A stretch of DNA of 36,284 bases from the NCBI GenBank assembly GCA_013286465.1, contig JABDFR010000027.1, positions 1 through 36,284 of the forward strand. The letters run 5' to 3'. Under the pieces are notes generated by a model. The model had not been told where the DNA came from. It made no database searches and saw only the letters and a program-made list of their open reading frames with translations. Of this stretch, positions 22,791 to 31,451 are shown piece after piece (position 1 is the first letter of the stretch; the number at the start of each line of letters is the position of its first letter). The position numbers were made by a program, and so were the translations under genes. The stretch is from Acidobacteriota bacterium. Lineage in GTDB: Bacteria > Acidobacteriota > Terriglobia > Acidiferrales > UBA7541.

Positions 22791-24680
22791 TTATTGCGCC
22801 GCCACGGGTATCTCTACATGCGACGGATAGCGGCTCGAGCGATAAATCCGCTGCGTCGCCACTTGATAGTCCGCCGCTGTCGCTTTGAAAATATTCGGCA
22901 CATATTTTTGAGGATTGCGATCGATGATCGGAAACCAGGTGCTTTGGACTTGCACCATGATGCGATGGCCCTTCAGGAAAGCGTGATTGTTGGTGTGCAG
23001 GTCGATGCGGAACGGCGTGACTTCATTGGGAACCATCGGCTCGGGCTTTTCGAAGTTGTTGCGGAAGCGGCCGCGGAAAACTTCGTCGGCGATCATTAAT
23101 TCATAGCCGCCCATTGCGGGCTTGGCGTCGTATTTCTCCGGGTAGACATCGATGAGCTTCACGATCCAGTCGCTATCGCTGCCGGTGGTGGAGGCGTAGA
23201 GATGCGCGACGATATCGCCTGAAACTTTTACGTCTTCCGTGAGTGGCTCCGTTTCCCAGGTCAAAGTGTCCGGCCGGTTCTCTACGAATCGCTGATCTTC
23301 GAGCAGCCAGGTGTACCAGCGGCTGCCGGGGCTGTACGTTTCTTCCACCGGGCGATGGCGATACGGGACCGGATTTGCGGGATCGGAGAGGTAGGAATCG
23401 AATTCATCTTTGGCGGAGGTTGGCGGATCGAAAGTGATTTTTCCCGATTCGCGGAAATAGAGTTTGCGCGATTCGACGCCGGTTTTCGGCGGCCACGCAC
23501 TGTAGGATTTCCATTCGTCCGTGCCGGTCTGATAAGTCAACGCTTCTTCCACCGGCAATTTTCCTTTGTCCTTCAGCCAGTAGGCGAACCATGGCGCCTG
23601 AATATTTTCGCGGAAGTAGCGCGAGGTGGAATTCGCGAAATCCACATTTCCCAGCTTGTTTCCTTCGCCTTGCGCCCAGCCGCCGTGATTCCACGGCCCT
23701 ACTACCAGATAATTTTTGTGATCTGCGTCGTTCTTTTCCATCATCTCGTAAATTTTCATCGGGCCGTCGAAATCTTCCTGATCCCACCATCCCGCCACGT
23801 TCAAATTCGGCACTGGCGGCTTCAGTTTCTCGAAATAACGCCGGAACGCCTCCTTCTGCCAGAATTCGTCATAATTTGGATGTTCGACGAAATCGTTCCA
23901 GGTGGGCAGCGTGCCGTGAAAATATTTTTCATTGGCGTTTGAGAGCGGGCCGAGTTGCAGATACCAGGCAAAAGTATCGTAGCGGTCGAATTGAAACGTG
24001 AAGTTGGTTTTGGCGGATTCCAGCAGAGCGGCATATTCGAAGCCGTAGCTGAGCCGGAACGCGCCATTGTGATGAAAATCATCGCCGAGAAACATATCCG
24101 CGGGCGAGGCCTGCTCGGAAACGGCTTTCATTGCGGGATGCGGCTCGAGGAGCGTCATCGCGGTGAGCCAGCCACCGTAGGAAATTCCGACCACGCCGGC
24201 GCGGGCATTATTATTCGGGACATTTTTGACGAGCCAGTCGATGGTGTCGTAGGTATCGCTGGCTTCGTCGATGGAGTGAGGATCGGATTTGTCGCGCGGA
24301 TCGCGCTGCATCACGAACTGGCCCTCGGAGCCGAAGCGGCCGCGAATATCCTGAAAGACGAAAATGTATCCGTCGGGAATCATCTCGCGGTAGGTGAAGA
24401 GCATTTGCGAGAAGCCTTTTTTATTGTCCTCCAGGCCGTAGGGCGTGCGCTCGAGCAGCAGCGGCAATTTTTCCGTGGCATTCTTCGGCGCGTAAATCTC
24501 AGTATGCAAGCGCACGCCGTCGCGCATGGGAATCATCACGTCCGTCTTGTTGAAGGATTGCGAGAAATCGGGTGCAGGTGTCTGCGTCGCGCTGCCGCGC
24601 GAACCTGCAAGAACAAATATTAGAGCGCACGAAAAGATGGTTGCGGCAAGGCGCAGCAAGGAACTCGAGCGAACGGACAT
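22791..24680 (-). CDS. Secreted CocE/NonD-family hydrolase (X-Pro dipeptidyl-peptidase S15 type)
   Basis: A 629-residue exported alpha/beta-hydrolase. Residues 1-32 are a signal peptide. The N-terminal part has MIPMRDGVRLHTEIYAP and VFQDIRGRFGSEGQF, hallmarks of the family. The nucleophile is S167 in GVVGISYGGW. A helical cap follows, and the C-terminal 200 residues form the jelly-roll domain of X-Pro peptidases (DVKVSGDIVAHLYASTTGSD onward). Relatives hydrolyse cocaine esters, acylated amino acids or X-Pro peptides, so the substrate is unknown. A symmetrical CCCCCAGGGGG sequence covers its ribosome site. It is divergent from typA. Confidence 0.88.
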   Translation of the reverse strand: MSVRSSSLLRLAATIFSCALIFVLAGSRGSATQTPAPDFSQSFNKTDVMIPMRDGVRLHTEIYAPKNATEKLPLLLERTPYGLEDNKKGFSQMLFTYREMIPDGYIFVFQDIRGRFGSEGQFVMQRDPRDKSDPHSIDEASDTYDTIDWLVKNVPNNNARAGVVGISYGGWLTAMTLLEPHPAMKAVSEQASPADMFLGDDFHHNGAFRLSYGFEYAALLESAKTNFTFQFDRYDTFAWYLQLGPLSNANEKYFHGTLPTWNDFVEHPNYDEFWQKEAFRRYFEKLKPPVPNLNVAGWWDQEDFDGPMKIYEMMEKNDADHKNYLVVGPWNHGGWAQGEGNKLGNVDFANSTSRYFRENIQAPWFAYWLKDKGKLPVEEALTYQTGTDEWKSYSAWPPKTGVESRKLYFRESGKITFDPPTSAKDEFDSYLSDPANPVPYRHRPVEETYSPGSRWYTWLLEDQRFVENRPDTLTWETEPLTEDVKVSGDIVAHLYASTTGSDSDWIVKLIDVYPEKYDAKPAMGGYELMIADEVFRGRFRNNFEKPEPMVPNEVTPFRIDLHTNNHAFLKGHRIMVQVQSTWFPIIDRNPQKYVPNIFKATAADYQVATQRIYRSSRYPSHVEIPVAAQ

Positions 24681-24685
24681 TGAGA

Positions 24686-24700
24686 CTCCCCCTGGGGGAG
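24686..24700 (-). promoter_or_regulatory. Palindrome covering the ribosome site of the CocE/NonD gene
   Basis: CTCCCCCTGGGGGAG is symmetric with seven-base arms. On the minus strand its GGGGGAG half is the Shine-Dalgarno, five bases before the ATG. In mRNA a stem of about five pairs could hide it. That it regulates translation is inference. Confidence 0.35.
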
Positions 24701-24832
24701 GGAGAATAGCACGCTACGCACATTAGCAGCAGACCGCCGAAACTCTTAGCACACCGCCGAGCGCGCTCGCCGCGCCTGTGGTAGAATGGTATGAGTTCGT
24801 TGCGCTTGTCATTCTCGGAATGGGATGAAGCA

Positions 24833-24860
24833 GGGCTGCGAAACACTGGCAGCCCTTTTT
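24833..24860 (+). terminator. Intrinsic terminator in the leader of typA
   Basis: GGGCTGC (24833-24839) and GCAGCCC (24849-24855) form a perfect seven-bp stem with a nine-base loop, followed by TTTTTGTTT. It lies about 40 bases before the typA start and points toward it. A TAGAAT (24782-24787) upstream could be the -10 of the transcript, which would give a short RNA of about 65 bases if terminated here. Confidence 0.75.
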
Positions 24861-24896
24861 GTTTGCCCGCCAGCCGACGCACGGAACCGGACCCTT

Positions 24897-26726
24897 ATGC
24901 AATCCATACGAAACATCGCCATTATTGCGCACGTAGACCACGGCAAGACCACCCTCGTCGACGCCATGCTGCGGCAGAGCGGAATTTTCCGGGCGAATCA
25001 GGCGGTTGTTGACCGCGTGATGGACTCGAACGATCTTGAAAAAGAGCGCGGCATCACCATTCTCGCGAAGAATACCGCGCTTTTTTATCACGATACCAAA
25101 ATCAACATTGTCGACACGCCGGGCCACAGCGATTTCGGCGGCGAAGTCGAGCGGGCTTTACGCATGGTTGATGGCGTTCTTTTGCTCGTCGACGCCAGCG
25201 AAGGGCCGCTGCCGCAAACGCGTTACGTGCTGCAAAAGGCGTTGCAGGCCAAGTTGCCTCCAATCGTAGTGCTCAACAAAATCGATCGCAGCGATGCGCG
25301 CACAGTTGCAGTTCTCGACGAAATCTACGATCTGTTCATCGATCTCGACGCCACCGAGGACCAGCTCGATTTTCCGGTGCTCTACACCAACGCGAAAATC
25401 GGCGTAGCGCACAGCAAGCTGGGCGATTCTTCGACCAATCTTCAGCCGCTTTTCGAAGCCATCGTCGCTTCGATTCCTGCGCCCACCGGCGATCCGGACG
25501 CGGTGCTGCAAATTCAGGTTACCAATCTCGATTACAGTGATTATCTCGGCCGCATTGCGATCGCACGTGTTTTCAACGGCACGTTAAAGCGCGACTCCGA
25601 AGTAGGCATCACGAAATTAAGCGGCGTGATCGAATCCACCAAAATCACCAAGCTCTACACGTTCCGCGGGCTCGAACGCGACGAAGCGGATGCCGTTTAT
25701 GCCGGCGATATCGTGGCCATCGCGGGCGTCGAAGGAATTCAAATCGGCGAAGGCATCACGGATCGCGATAATCCCGCGCCGCTCGCGCCACTGACCATCG
25801 ACGAGCCTACGCTCGCCATGGTTTTCACCGTGAACACATCGCCATTCGCCGGACGCGAAGGCCAATACGTCACTTCGCGCGATTTGCGTGGCCGCCTGCA
25901 ACGCGAATTGCTCACCAATGTCTCCATCCGCATCGAAGACGCCGACACCACCGATTCCTTTCGAGTGCTGGGCCGCGGCGAATTGCAACTCGCCATTCTG
26001 ATCGAAACGATGCGCCGCGAAGGCTACGAATTAATGGTGGGCAAGCCGGAGATCGTAGTGCGCACGGTAAGCGGCAAGAAAATGGAGCCGCTCGAATTGC
26101 TGGTAATCGATTGCCCGGAAAGTTTTATTGGCATCGTGATGGAATCGCTGGGCAGCCGGCGGGGCGAACTATCAAAGATGGTGAATCACCACACCGGCCG
26201 GGTACGCATGGAATTCAAAATCCCCTCGCGCGGCCTGATCGGCCTGCGTGGCCAACTCATGACCGATACGCGCGGCACCGCCCTGATCCACTCAATCCTA
26301 GAAGGCTGGATGGAATACACCGGCGACATGGCCATGCGCCTAACGGGCGCTTTAGTCGCGGATCGTCCGGGCACCGCCACAGCCTACGCAATCTGGAACG
26401 TACAGGAACGCGGCGAACTGTTCATCGGCCCCAGCACCGAAGTCTACGAAGGAATGATCCTAGGCGAGAATTCCCGCGAAGCCGACATGGACGTAAACAT
26501 CACGAAGGAAAAGAAGCAGACCAACATGCGTTCGTCCAGCGCCGATGAAGCCATTCGCCTGATTCCGCCGCGCGATTTGACACTGGAGAAGGCCATCGAA
26601 TTTATCTCCGACGATGAGTTCGTCGAAGTCACGCCAAAATCCATCCGCCTGCGCAAGAAAGTGCTCGACGCCAAGAAGCGGCCGAAGAGATGGCAGGAAG
26701 TTCGGGCCAGCGCTGAAGCAGAGTAA
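24897..26726 (+). CDS. typA: Ribosome-associated translational GTPase TypA/BipA
   Basis: A 609-residue GTPase that binds ribosomes in an EF-G-like way and helps 50S assembly and stress growth. From the ATG at 24897 it starts [20 protein letters not shown]. The G1 loop AHVDHGKTT, a switch region with [11 protein letters not shown]3 DTPGH and G4 NKID are all present. Elongation-factor domains II and III and the TypA-specific C-terminal domain (from about residue 480, [20 protein letters not shown] region) follow. The frame is open back to 24825, but this ATG is where the family begins. The leader contains an intrinsic terminator, so expression may depend on readthrough. Confidence 0.95.
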   Translation: MQSIRNIAIIAHVDHGKTTLVDAMLRQSGIFRANQAVVDRVMDSNDLEKERGITILAKNTALFYHDTKINIVDTPGHSDFGGEVERALRMVDGVLLLVDASEGPLPQTRYVLQKALQAKLPPIVVLNKIDRSDARTVAVLDEIYDLFIDLDATEDQLDFPVLYTNAKIGVAHSKLGDSSTNLQPLFEAIVASIPAPTGDPDAVLQIQVTNLDYSDYLGRIAIARVFNGTLKRDSEVGITKLSGVIESTKITKLYTFRGLERDEADAVYAGDIVAIAGVEGIQIGEGITDRDNPAPLAPLTIDEPTLAMVFTVNTSPFAGREGQYVTSRDLRGRLQRELLTNVSIRIEDADTTDSFRVLGRGELQLAILIETMRREGYELMVGKPEIVVRTVSGKKMEPLELLVIDCPESFIGIVMESLGSRRGELSKMVNHHTGRVRMEFKIPSRGLIGLRGQLMTDTRGTALIHSILEGWMEYTGDMAMRLTGALVADRPGTATAYAIWNVQERGELFIGPSTEVYEGMILGENSREADMDVNITKEKKQTNMRSSSADEAIRLIPPRDLTLEKAIEFISDDEFVEVTPKSIRLRKKVLDAKKRPKRWQEVRASAEAE

Positions 26727-26802
26727 GGAATGTTTCGAGTTTTTGCGGATTGAGTTCTTTTTGCATTCTCTTTTCGACTGGACCTAACACCCAAAGCTAA
26801 AC

Positions 26803-26830
26803 CGGGCGGGAGGTGAACCCCCGCCCCTAC
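26803..26830 (-). repeat. GTAGGGG palindrome overlapping the thiI stop codon
   Basis: On the minus strand it begins GTAGGGGCGGGGGTTCACC and closes with CCCGCC. The TAG (26827-26829) is the thiI stop codon. It also lies between the convergent ends of typA and thiI, where it could act as a bidirectional hairpin. Confidence 0.65.
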
Positions 26831-28080
26831 TGTGAGCTGGCGGCTGCCGAGACCTTGGCGCCGGCTTCCTCTGCCGAAACATCCTCCACTTGCCCATCCG
26901 TATAACGAAATCGCTCGCAAATCGCCGCCTTAACGCCCTGGTGGACTAGCGCGCCGACATCCAGCGCCGCCTCGGCCGCCTCCAATTGCTTGGGCTTCGA
27001 ATAGAGCGCGGGCATGCGCGGCATAAACGCAGGGCAACACTCGTGGAACGGCTCCGAAGAAATATCGTAAGTCCCAATCTGCCGCGCCAGCGAAACAATT
27101 TCCTGCTTATCAGTCCCAGCCAACGGCCGAAACACCGGCATCCGCACCGCATCGCCCACAGCCACCATATTCTGCAACGTCTGCGAAGCCACTTGCCCCA
27201 AACTATCGCCGGTAACCAACGCCAGCGCATGACTGCGCCGCGCAAGCTGCTCAGCAATGCGCATCATCATCCGCCGATACAGCAAAATCCGGAATTTCTC
27301 AGGCGCCAGGCTCACAATTTCGCGCTGGATGGCTTCGAAAGGCACGCGGTAAAGCTTGGCGGCAAATTGATAGAGCGTCAGTCGCCGAGCCAGCCCGCGC
27401 GCCACATGGATCGACGACTCTCCCGGCATCCCGCCAGTCCCATAAAAATGCACGAAGCTCAGATACGCCCCGCGCTTCATCATCTGATAAGCCGCGACCG
27501 CAGAATCGTATCCGCCCGAAAGCAAGCACATCATCCGCCCGCCGGTTTTTGGTGGCAGCCCGCCGGCCCCAGGAATTTTCCGCGCATAGACAAGCGCCGG
27601 CCCGGGCGTAATCTCAATCCGGCAAGTCATCTCGGGATCGTCGAGCGAAACCCGCACGCTGCGCCCTTCCGCGCGAAGCTTATCGAGCAAATAGCGCCCA
27701 ACTTTCGACTCGATTTCCATCACTCCATGCGCAAAAGTTTTGTCGCTGCGCTTGGCGCGAACCGCGAAGCTCGAGAACCGCAGCGGCTCGACTTCGTCCC
27801 AGGCAGCCGCGCATAGCGCATCGATATCGCGTTCCACCGGCCGCGCCACGGCAAAATTCACGACGCCAAACACGCGCCCAATCCGCTCGATCGCCGCTTC
27901 TACCGATGCCCCTTCGCAAAATCGAATCAGAAAACGATGCCCCGGCTGCTCGATGGCCTCGACGGGAATTCCCTGCAAGCTCTGCCGCAAAGCCGTAGCC
28001 AGCTTGCGCGTAAAAAATCGACGGTTGCGGCCCTTGAGCCACAATTCGTGATAATGCGCGACGATCACCGGTTTGGGCAT
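26827..28080 (-). CDS. thiI: tRNA 4-thiouridine synthase ThiI
   Basis: A 417-residue enzyme that adenylates and thiolates U8 of tRNA and, in many bacteria, supplies sulfur for thiamine. An N-terminal ferredoxin-like region and THUMP domain (about residues 60-165) are followed by the PP-loop ATPase with LLSGGYDSAVA (residues 186-196). The family usually has SGGFDS; Y here is conservative. C348-C349 in HECCPAFMP occupies the position of the catalytic cysteine. The C-terminal rhodanese domain of E. coli ThiI is absent, as in many other phyla, so it is probably tRNA-directed. The stop codon lies in a GTAGGGG palindrome. It converges on typA. The ribosome site is weak. Confidence 0.93.
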   Translation of the reverse strand: MPKPVIVAHYHELWLKGRNRRFFTRKLATALRQSLQGIPVEAIEQPGHRFLIRFCEGASVEAAIERIGRVFGVVNFAVARPVERDIDALCAAAWDEVEPLRFSSFAVRAKRSDKTFAHGVMEIESKVGRYLLDKLRAEGRSVRVSLDDPEMTCRIEITPGPALVYARKIPGAGGLPPKTGGRMMCLLSGGYDSAVAAYQMMKRGAYLSFVHFYGTGGMPGESSIHVARGLARRLTLYQFAAKLYRVPFEAIQREIVSLAPEKFRILLYRRMMMRIAEQLARRSHALALVTGDSLGQVASQTLQNMVAVGDAVRMPVFRPLAGTDKQEIVSLARQIGTYDISSEPFHECCPAFMPRMPALYSKPKQLEAAEAALDVGALVHQGVKAAICERFRYTDGQVEDVSAEEAGAKVSAAASSQ

Positions 28081-28377
28081 CTTTACGTAGATTTCACACT
28101 GTAGAAATTTCGGTAGATGCAGTATACACCCATGCAGCCAAGGTCTTTTACCCAGGGCTCGCCGGAGGGAAGCAGCCTGAGCGGTATTTCAAAGCTGCGT
28201 GATGGTCATTAACCACATCGTGACACCGCCGCGGAATCGCCCGCCATTCCGTTGCGCGAGAGTTAGAATCCGTAGCACTCGCTCACGCGAAAAGCGCCAG
28301 CCGAGCCGGCCCTCGAAGGAACTTTTGGCATCCAATGTGCATCAAAGACGTATGTGCGACGGCAGCAGGAGGCGGTT

Positions 28378-28647
28378 ATGTGGAATCGAAGAGACTGGGA
28401 TGAGTTCTTTCATATCGTGCAGCGCCGCTGGCACTCGCAACGCCCGCCGCGCCCCCTGGATCGCTCCATGCTCAATCGCCTCGTGCCGGTGGAAGGCTAT
28501 AGCCTAGCGGAATTGGACGACGCCGGAATCAGTATCGAAATGGCGGAAACCCTTGGTTTGCCGGTAGATGCGGGCCGCGTGGGGTCCTATAGCCCGAACG
28601 TTTCGACGCTCCGCGAGTTCCTGCGCGCCACCCGTTCGCGGTTCTAA
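28378..28647 (+). CDS. Small protein with ribosomal L13e-like domain
   Basis: An 89-residue protein. Residues about 30-85 (RLVPVEGYSLAELDDAGISI, then EMAETLGLPVDAGRVGSY and NVSTLREFLRATRSR) follow the pattern of the ribosomal protein L13e (eL13) C-terminal region: G-[FY]-[ST]-L-x-E-L-x-x-A-G, A-x-T-[IL]-G-[IL]-x-V-D-x-x-R, N-V-x-x-L. L13e is a eukaryotic/archaeal ribosomal family with scattered bacterial homologues of unknown role. The first 28 residues are Trp/Arg-rich (MWNRRDWDEFFHIVQRRWH). The start is well supported by AGGAGG just before the ATG. No ribosomal gene is nearby. Confidence 0.7.
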   Translation: MWNRRDWDEFFHIVQRRWHSQRPPRPLDRSMLNRLVPVEGYSLAELDDAGISIEMAETLGLPVDAGRVGSYSPNVSTLREFLRATRSRF

Positions 28648-28866
28648 TCGGAGCCGCACGAAGCGGGATCCGCGACGATAGTAGTGGAGAGTTTGCAGAG
28701 TCTTTGATGGGGGCGAGGGGCTGATCGACGGCTCCTCGCGCACTTGTTTTCAGCGACCTTTTGTAGCCACAGAGCAGTTTTTCTGCCGTGTCCCCGTCTA
28801 CTTTAGGCGCCACTTTTTAAGTTCGTCCTAGTACGGCCGATTCTACTATTTTCGGCCCAGGTACTC

Positions 28867-28894
28867 TTGACGGAGCCAGAAAAACCCGTAAACT
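28867..28894 (+). promoter_or_regulatory. Promoter for the 99-residue hypothetical gene
   Basis: TTGACG (28867-28872) and TAAACT (28889-28894) are spaced by 16 bp and end 13 bases before the ATG of the next gene, implying a very short leader. Confidence 0.5.
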
Positions 28895-28907
28895 GCACTT
28901 TCTTGTC

Positions 28908-29207
28908 ATGGCAACTCAACCAAACTCGCTGCCAGCCGCGCCGAACAATGAGGCGCATGGCGACTTCGAATTCCCGCAACGCGAGGCCGCGTTCTTCTAC
29001 GGCCTATTCCTACGCGGCCATTCCGCCGCGCAATTGCGCCAGGATATCCAAGTCCCCGCTGCAGTCCTGGCCAAGTGGGACAAAGAGACCGCCCGCGAGC
29101 CCGAACTACGCGCCGTGCTCGAACGCGTAGTAGAGTATCGCCGCCACGTCCTAGCCATCTTCGATTCCCTGGTAGATCACGATTCCTCAGGCCAGCGTCT
29201 CCAGTAG
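28908..29207 (+). CDS. Hypothetical protein with possible helix-turn-helix segment
   Basis: A 99-residue protein that I do not recognise. The middle (AAFFYGLFLRGHSAAQLRQD, then VPAAVLAKWDKE) looks helical and could form a helix-turn-helix of the kind seen in small transposase-like or regulatory proteins. The rest is charged (EPELRAVLERVVEYRRHVLA). There are no signal peptide or membrane segments. A promoter-like pair lies directly upstream, which argues it is real. The REPIN-like inverted pair begins five bases after its stop. Confidence 0.6.
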   Translation: MATQPNSLPAAPNNEAHGDFEFPQREAAFFYGLFLRGHSAAQLRQDIQVPAAVLAKWDKETAREPELRAVLERVVEYRRHVLAIFDSLVDHDSSGQRLQ

Positions 29208-29211
29208 CAGC

Positions 29212-29390
29212 TTTCGTAGCGCTGGCGTCCCCGCCGGCTCTTACGACCTCCCAAGTACACAAGAATCCAAAATTAAGCTCGGTGCGTGATGCGAAATCAA
29301 AGCTCCGATCGCACTGGGTAGTCCGACCGTGCCCGGAGCATGTGGCGCAATCTCGGTCGTAAGAGCCGGCGGGACGCCAGCGCTACGAAA
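29212..29390. repeat. REPIN-like inverted pair of GTAG elements
   Basis: The arm at 29212-29248 starts TTTCGTAGCGCTGGCGTCCC and runs to TTACGACC. The arm at 29355-29390 is its reverse complement, differing only by one extra C (four C against three G). The arms are about 36 bases long and enclose 106 bases with no gene. Each arm has GTAG at its outer end followed by a GC-rich palindrome, the layout of REP doublets (REPINs). Confidence 0.8.
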
Positions 29391-29435
29391 CCCAAAGCGC
29401 CGGCAACTTGCTTTCACTTGGTATAGTGTGCGGCT

Positions 29436-31049
29436 ATGCCGGAGAGCGCAAATCCACCCGCAGCCGCGTCCTCCAGTCCCTGGAGTCCGCTTCGCATCCC
29501 GCTCTTTCGAAATCTGCTGATCGCTGATCTAGTCTCGGACATCGGCGCATTCATGCAGGCCGTAGGCGCAGCCTGGCTGATGACCTCGCTAAGCAGCAGC
29601 CCGCTGCAAATCGCGCTGATCCAGACCGCTTCCGCTTTGCCTTTCTTCCTGCTCGCACTCCCGGCCGGCTCGATCGGCGACATCGTCGACCGCCGCAAGC
29701 TGATCTTAGGAACAGAAACCTGGATGCTGGTGGTCTCGGCGATCTTAGTGGTGATGACCTACCTGCGCCTGATCAATCCCTGGTTCCTGCTACTACTCAC
29801 CTTCGCCCTTTCGGTCGGCGACGCGATCGAGTCTCCCGCCTGGCGCGCCATCTTCCCGGAATTAGTACCCCGATCCGAATTGCCCCCCGCTCTAGCCCTC
29901 AACGGAATTGAATTCAATCTAGCCCGCGCGGTGGGCCCGGCGTTAGGAGGCGTGATCATCGCCCTAGCCGGAGTGAGCACGGCGTTCTTAGTGAACGCGA
30001 TTTCATTCCTGGGCGTGATCGTCGTCATCGCAAGATGGAAGCGCCCAGTCACAAAAAGCAAATTGCCAACCGAGACTTTCTCAGGCGCGACGGCGGCCGC
30101 CATCCGCTACGTGCGTTACTCGCCGGGAATACGGAGGCTGCTAGTCAGAGCCGCCTTCGTGATTTTCTTTTCAAGCGCGTTCTGGGCGCTGCTGCCGGCG
30201 GTGGCCAAAAATGTGAGCCACACTTCACTGGGCTACGGCCTGCTCCTCGGATTTTTCGGCACCGGCGCGGTGCTGGGTGCAGTAGCGCTGCAGAGGCTGA
30301 GCAAGCGGTATCCAGTGGAAGTAGTGATCGCGGCGGCAACCGGGGTATTCGCAGGTGTGCTCGCCGCCACAGCGCTCGTAGCGCAATTGTGGATACTCTG
30401 CATCTTTTCTTTCTTCGGCGGCATGGCCTGGACGATTTTCATGTCCATCTTCAACACGCTAATTCAACGCCTAGCCCCCGACTGGGTCCGCGCGCGCGTC
30501 CTGGCCGTCTACTTGTTCGTCTTCCAAGGCAGCATGACGCTAGGCAGCGTGCTATGGGGCGCCACAGCCGAGCGCACCAGCCTGGAAGTCGCGCTGCTCG
30601 CTTCGGGAATTGGAATTGCCGCGTGCCTATTGTTGCGGTTGCCATTTCCGCTGCCGGAACCAAGCGCCACACTCGATGTCTGGAATCACTGGCCCAAGCC
30701 AACAATGTTCGAAGAGCCCGAGCCCGACGCCGGCCCAGTGCTCGTCACCGTAGAGTACAAAGTGGATCGAGACAAAGAGCGTGAATTCCTCGAAGCGATT
30801 CATAAATACGAGAGAGTCCGCCGCCGCGATGGCGCCACACGCTGGGGCGTCTATTACGACTCGGAATCCCCCGGCGTCTATCTCGAAACTTTCCTAGTGG
30901 ATTCCTGGGCCGAACACCAGCGCCAGCACAACCGCTTCACAGTCGCCGACGAAGAAATTGAGAAACAAGTTTTCCGTTGCGCCCCGGCTTCCCCCAAAGT
31001 TCGCCACTACATTTACGCCCGGAAGCCCACCCGTGACGAGGAGAAATAA
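29436..31049 (+). CDS. MFS exporter (EntS-like) with C-terminal monooxygenase-like domain
   Basis: A 537-residue inner-membrane transporter. Residues about 15-410 form twelve membrane helices with the MFS_3/EntS pattern: RIPLFRNLLIADLVSDIGAF, then SLSSSPLQIALIQTASALPF and GSIGDIVDRRKL (the loop 2-3 motif). A cytoplasmic domain (about 430-530: VLVTVEYKVDRDKEREFLEA, then RVRRRDGATRWGVYYDSE and YLETFLVDSWAEHQRQHNRF) resembles antibiotic-biosynthesis-monooxygenase or Dabb-type ferredoxin folds, a known fusion in this MFS group. The substrate is unknown. A TATAGT at 29422-29427 lies only eight bases before the ATG and there is no ribosome site, so the mRNA may be leaderless. Confidence 0.9.
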   Translation: MPESANPPAAASSSPWSPLRIPLFRNLLIADLVSDIGAFMQAVGAAWLMTSLSSSPLQIALIQTASALPFFLLALPAGSIGDIVDRRKLILGTETWMLVVSAILVVMTYLRLINPWFLLLLTFALSVGDAIESPAWRAIFPELVPRSELPPALALNGIEFNLARAVGPALGGVIIALAGVSTAFLVNAISFLGVIVVIARWKRPVTKSKLPTETFSGATAAAIRYVRYSPGIRRLLVRAAFVIFFSSAFWALLPAVAKNVSHTSLGYGLLLGFFGTGAVLGAVALQRLSKRYPVEVVIAAATGVFAGVLAATALVAQLWILCIFSFFGGMAWTIFMSIFNTLIQRLAPDWVRARVLAVYLFVFQGSMTLGSVLWGATAERTSLEVALLASGIGIAACLLLRLPFPLPEPSATLDVWNHWPKPTMFEEPEPDAGPVLVTVEYKVDRDKEREFLEAIHKYERVRRRDGATRWGVYYDSESPGVYLETFLVDSWAEHQRQHNRFTVADEEIEKQVFRCAPASPKVRHYIYARKPTRDEEK

Positions 31050-31161
31050 TGAGCCGCGCAGAAAGAAGAGCCGCAATCCAGATTTCGCGGTGAGATGAAA
31101 GGGTGCGAGAGGGGGTAGCACTCCGTTAGCAGCTGTTGTAAATTAAATGTCTACCTGCGGT

Positions 31162-31236
31162 TCCCCGGTAGCTCAATGGTAGAGCATTCGGCTGTTAACC
31201 GAAGGGTTGCTAGTTCGAATCTAGCCCGGGGAGCCA
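31162..31236 (+). tRNA. tRNA-Asn (GTT anticodon)
   Basis: A complete cloverleaf: acceptor TCCCCGG/CCGGGGA, D arm GCTC...GAGC, anticodon arm TTCGG-CTGTTAA-CCGAA with anticodon GTT, T arm GCTAG-TTCGAAT-CTAGC, discriminator G and an encoded CCA. Confidence 0.97.
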
Positions 31237-31451
31237 ACTTTCTACATTAATCTTCCTTCCTGAATCTCCAGCCGTGAAGGCGTTGCCGATCACGAATCGC
31301 TTCGTGACGACAGTCTCAACGGCGATCATCTCGATGGCGAGATTGTGGCGAGATTATGCCGAAGAACTATCTCCACGAACTTCGTGATAGGTCCATATTT
31401 ACATGGGATTCAAAGGCGCTTGCCCCGTTACTCTCCGTGGTCCAGAGTGTT

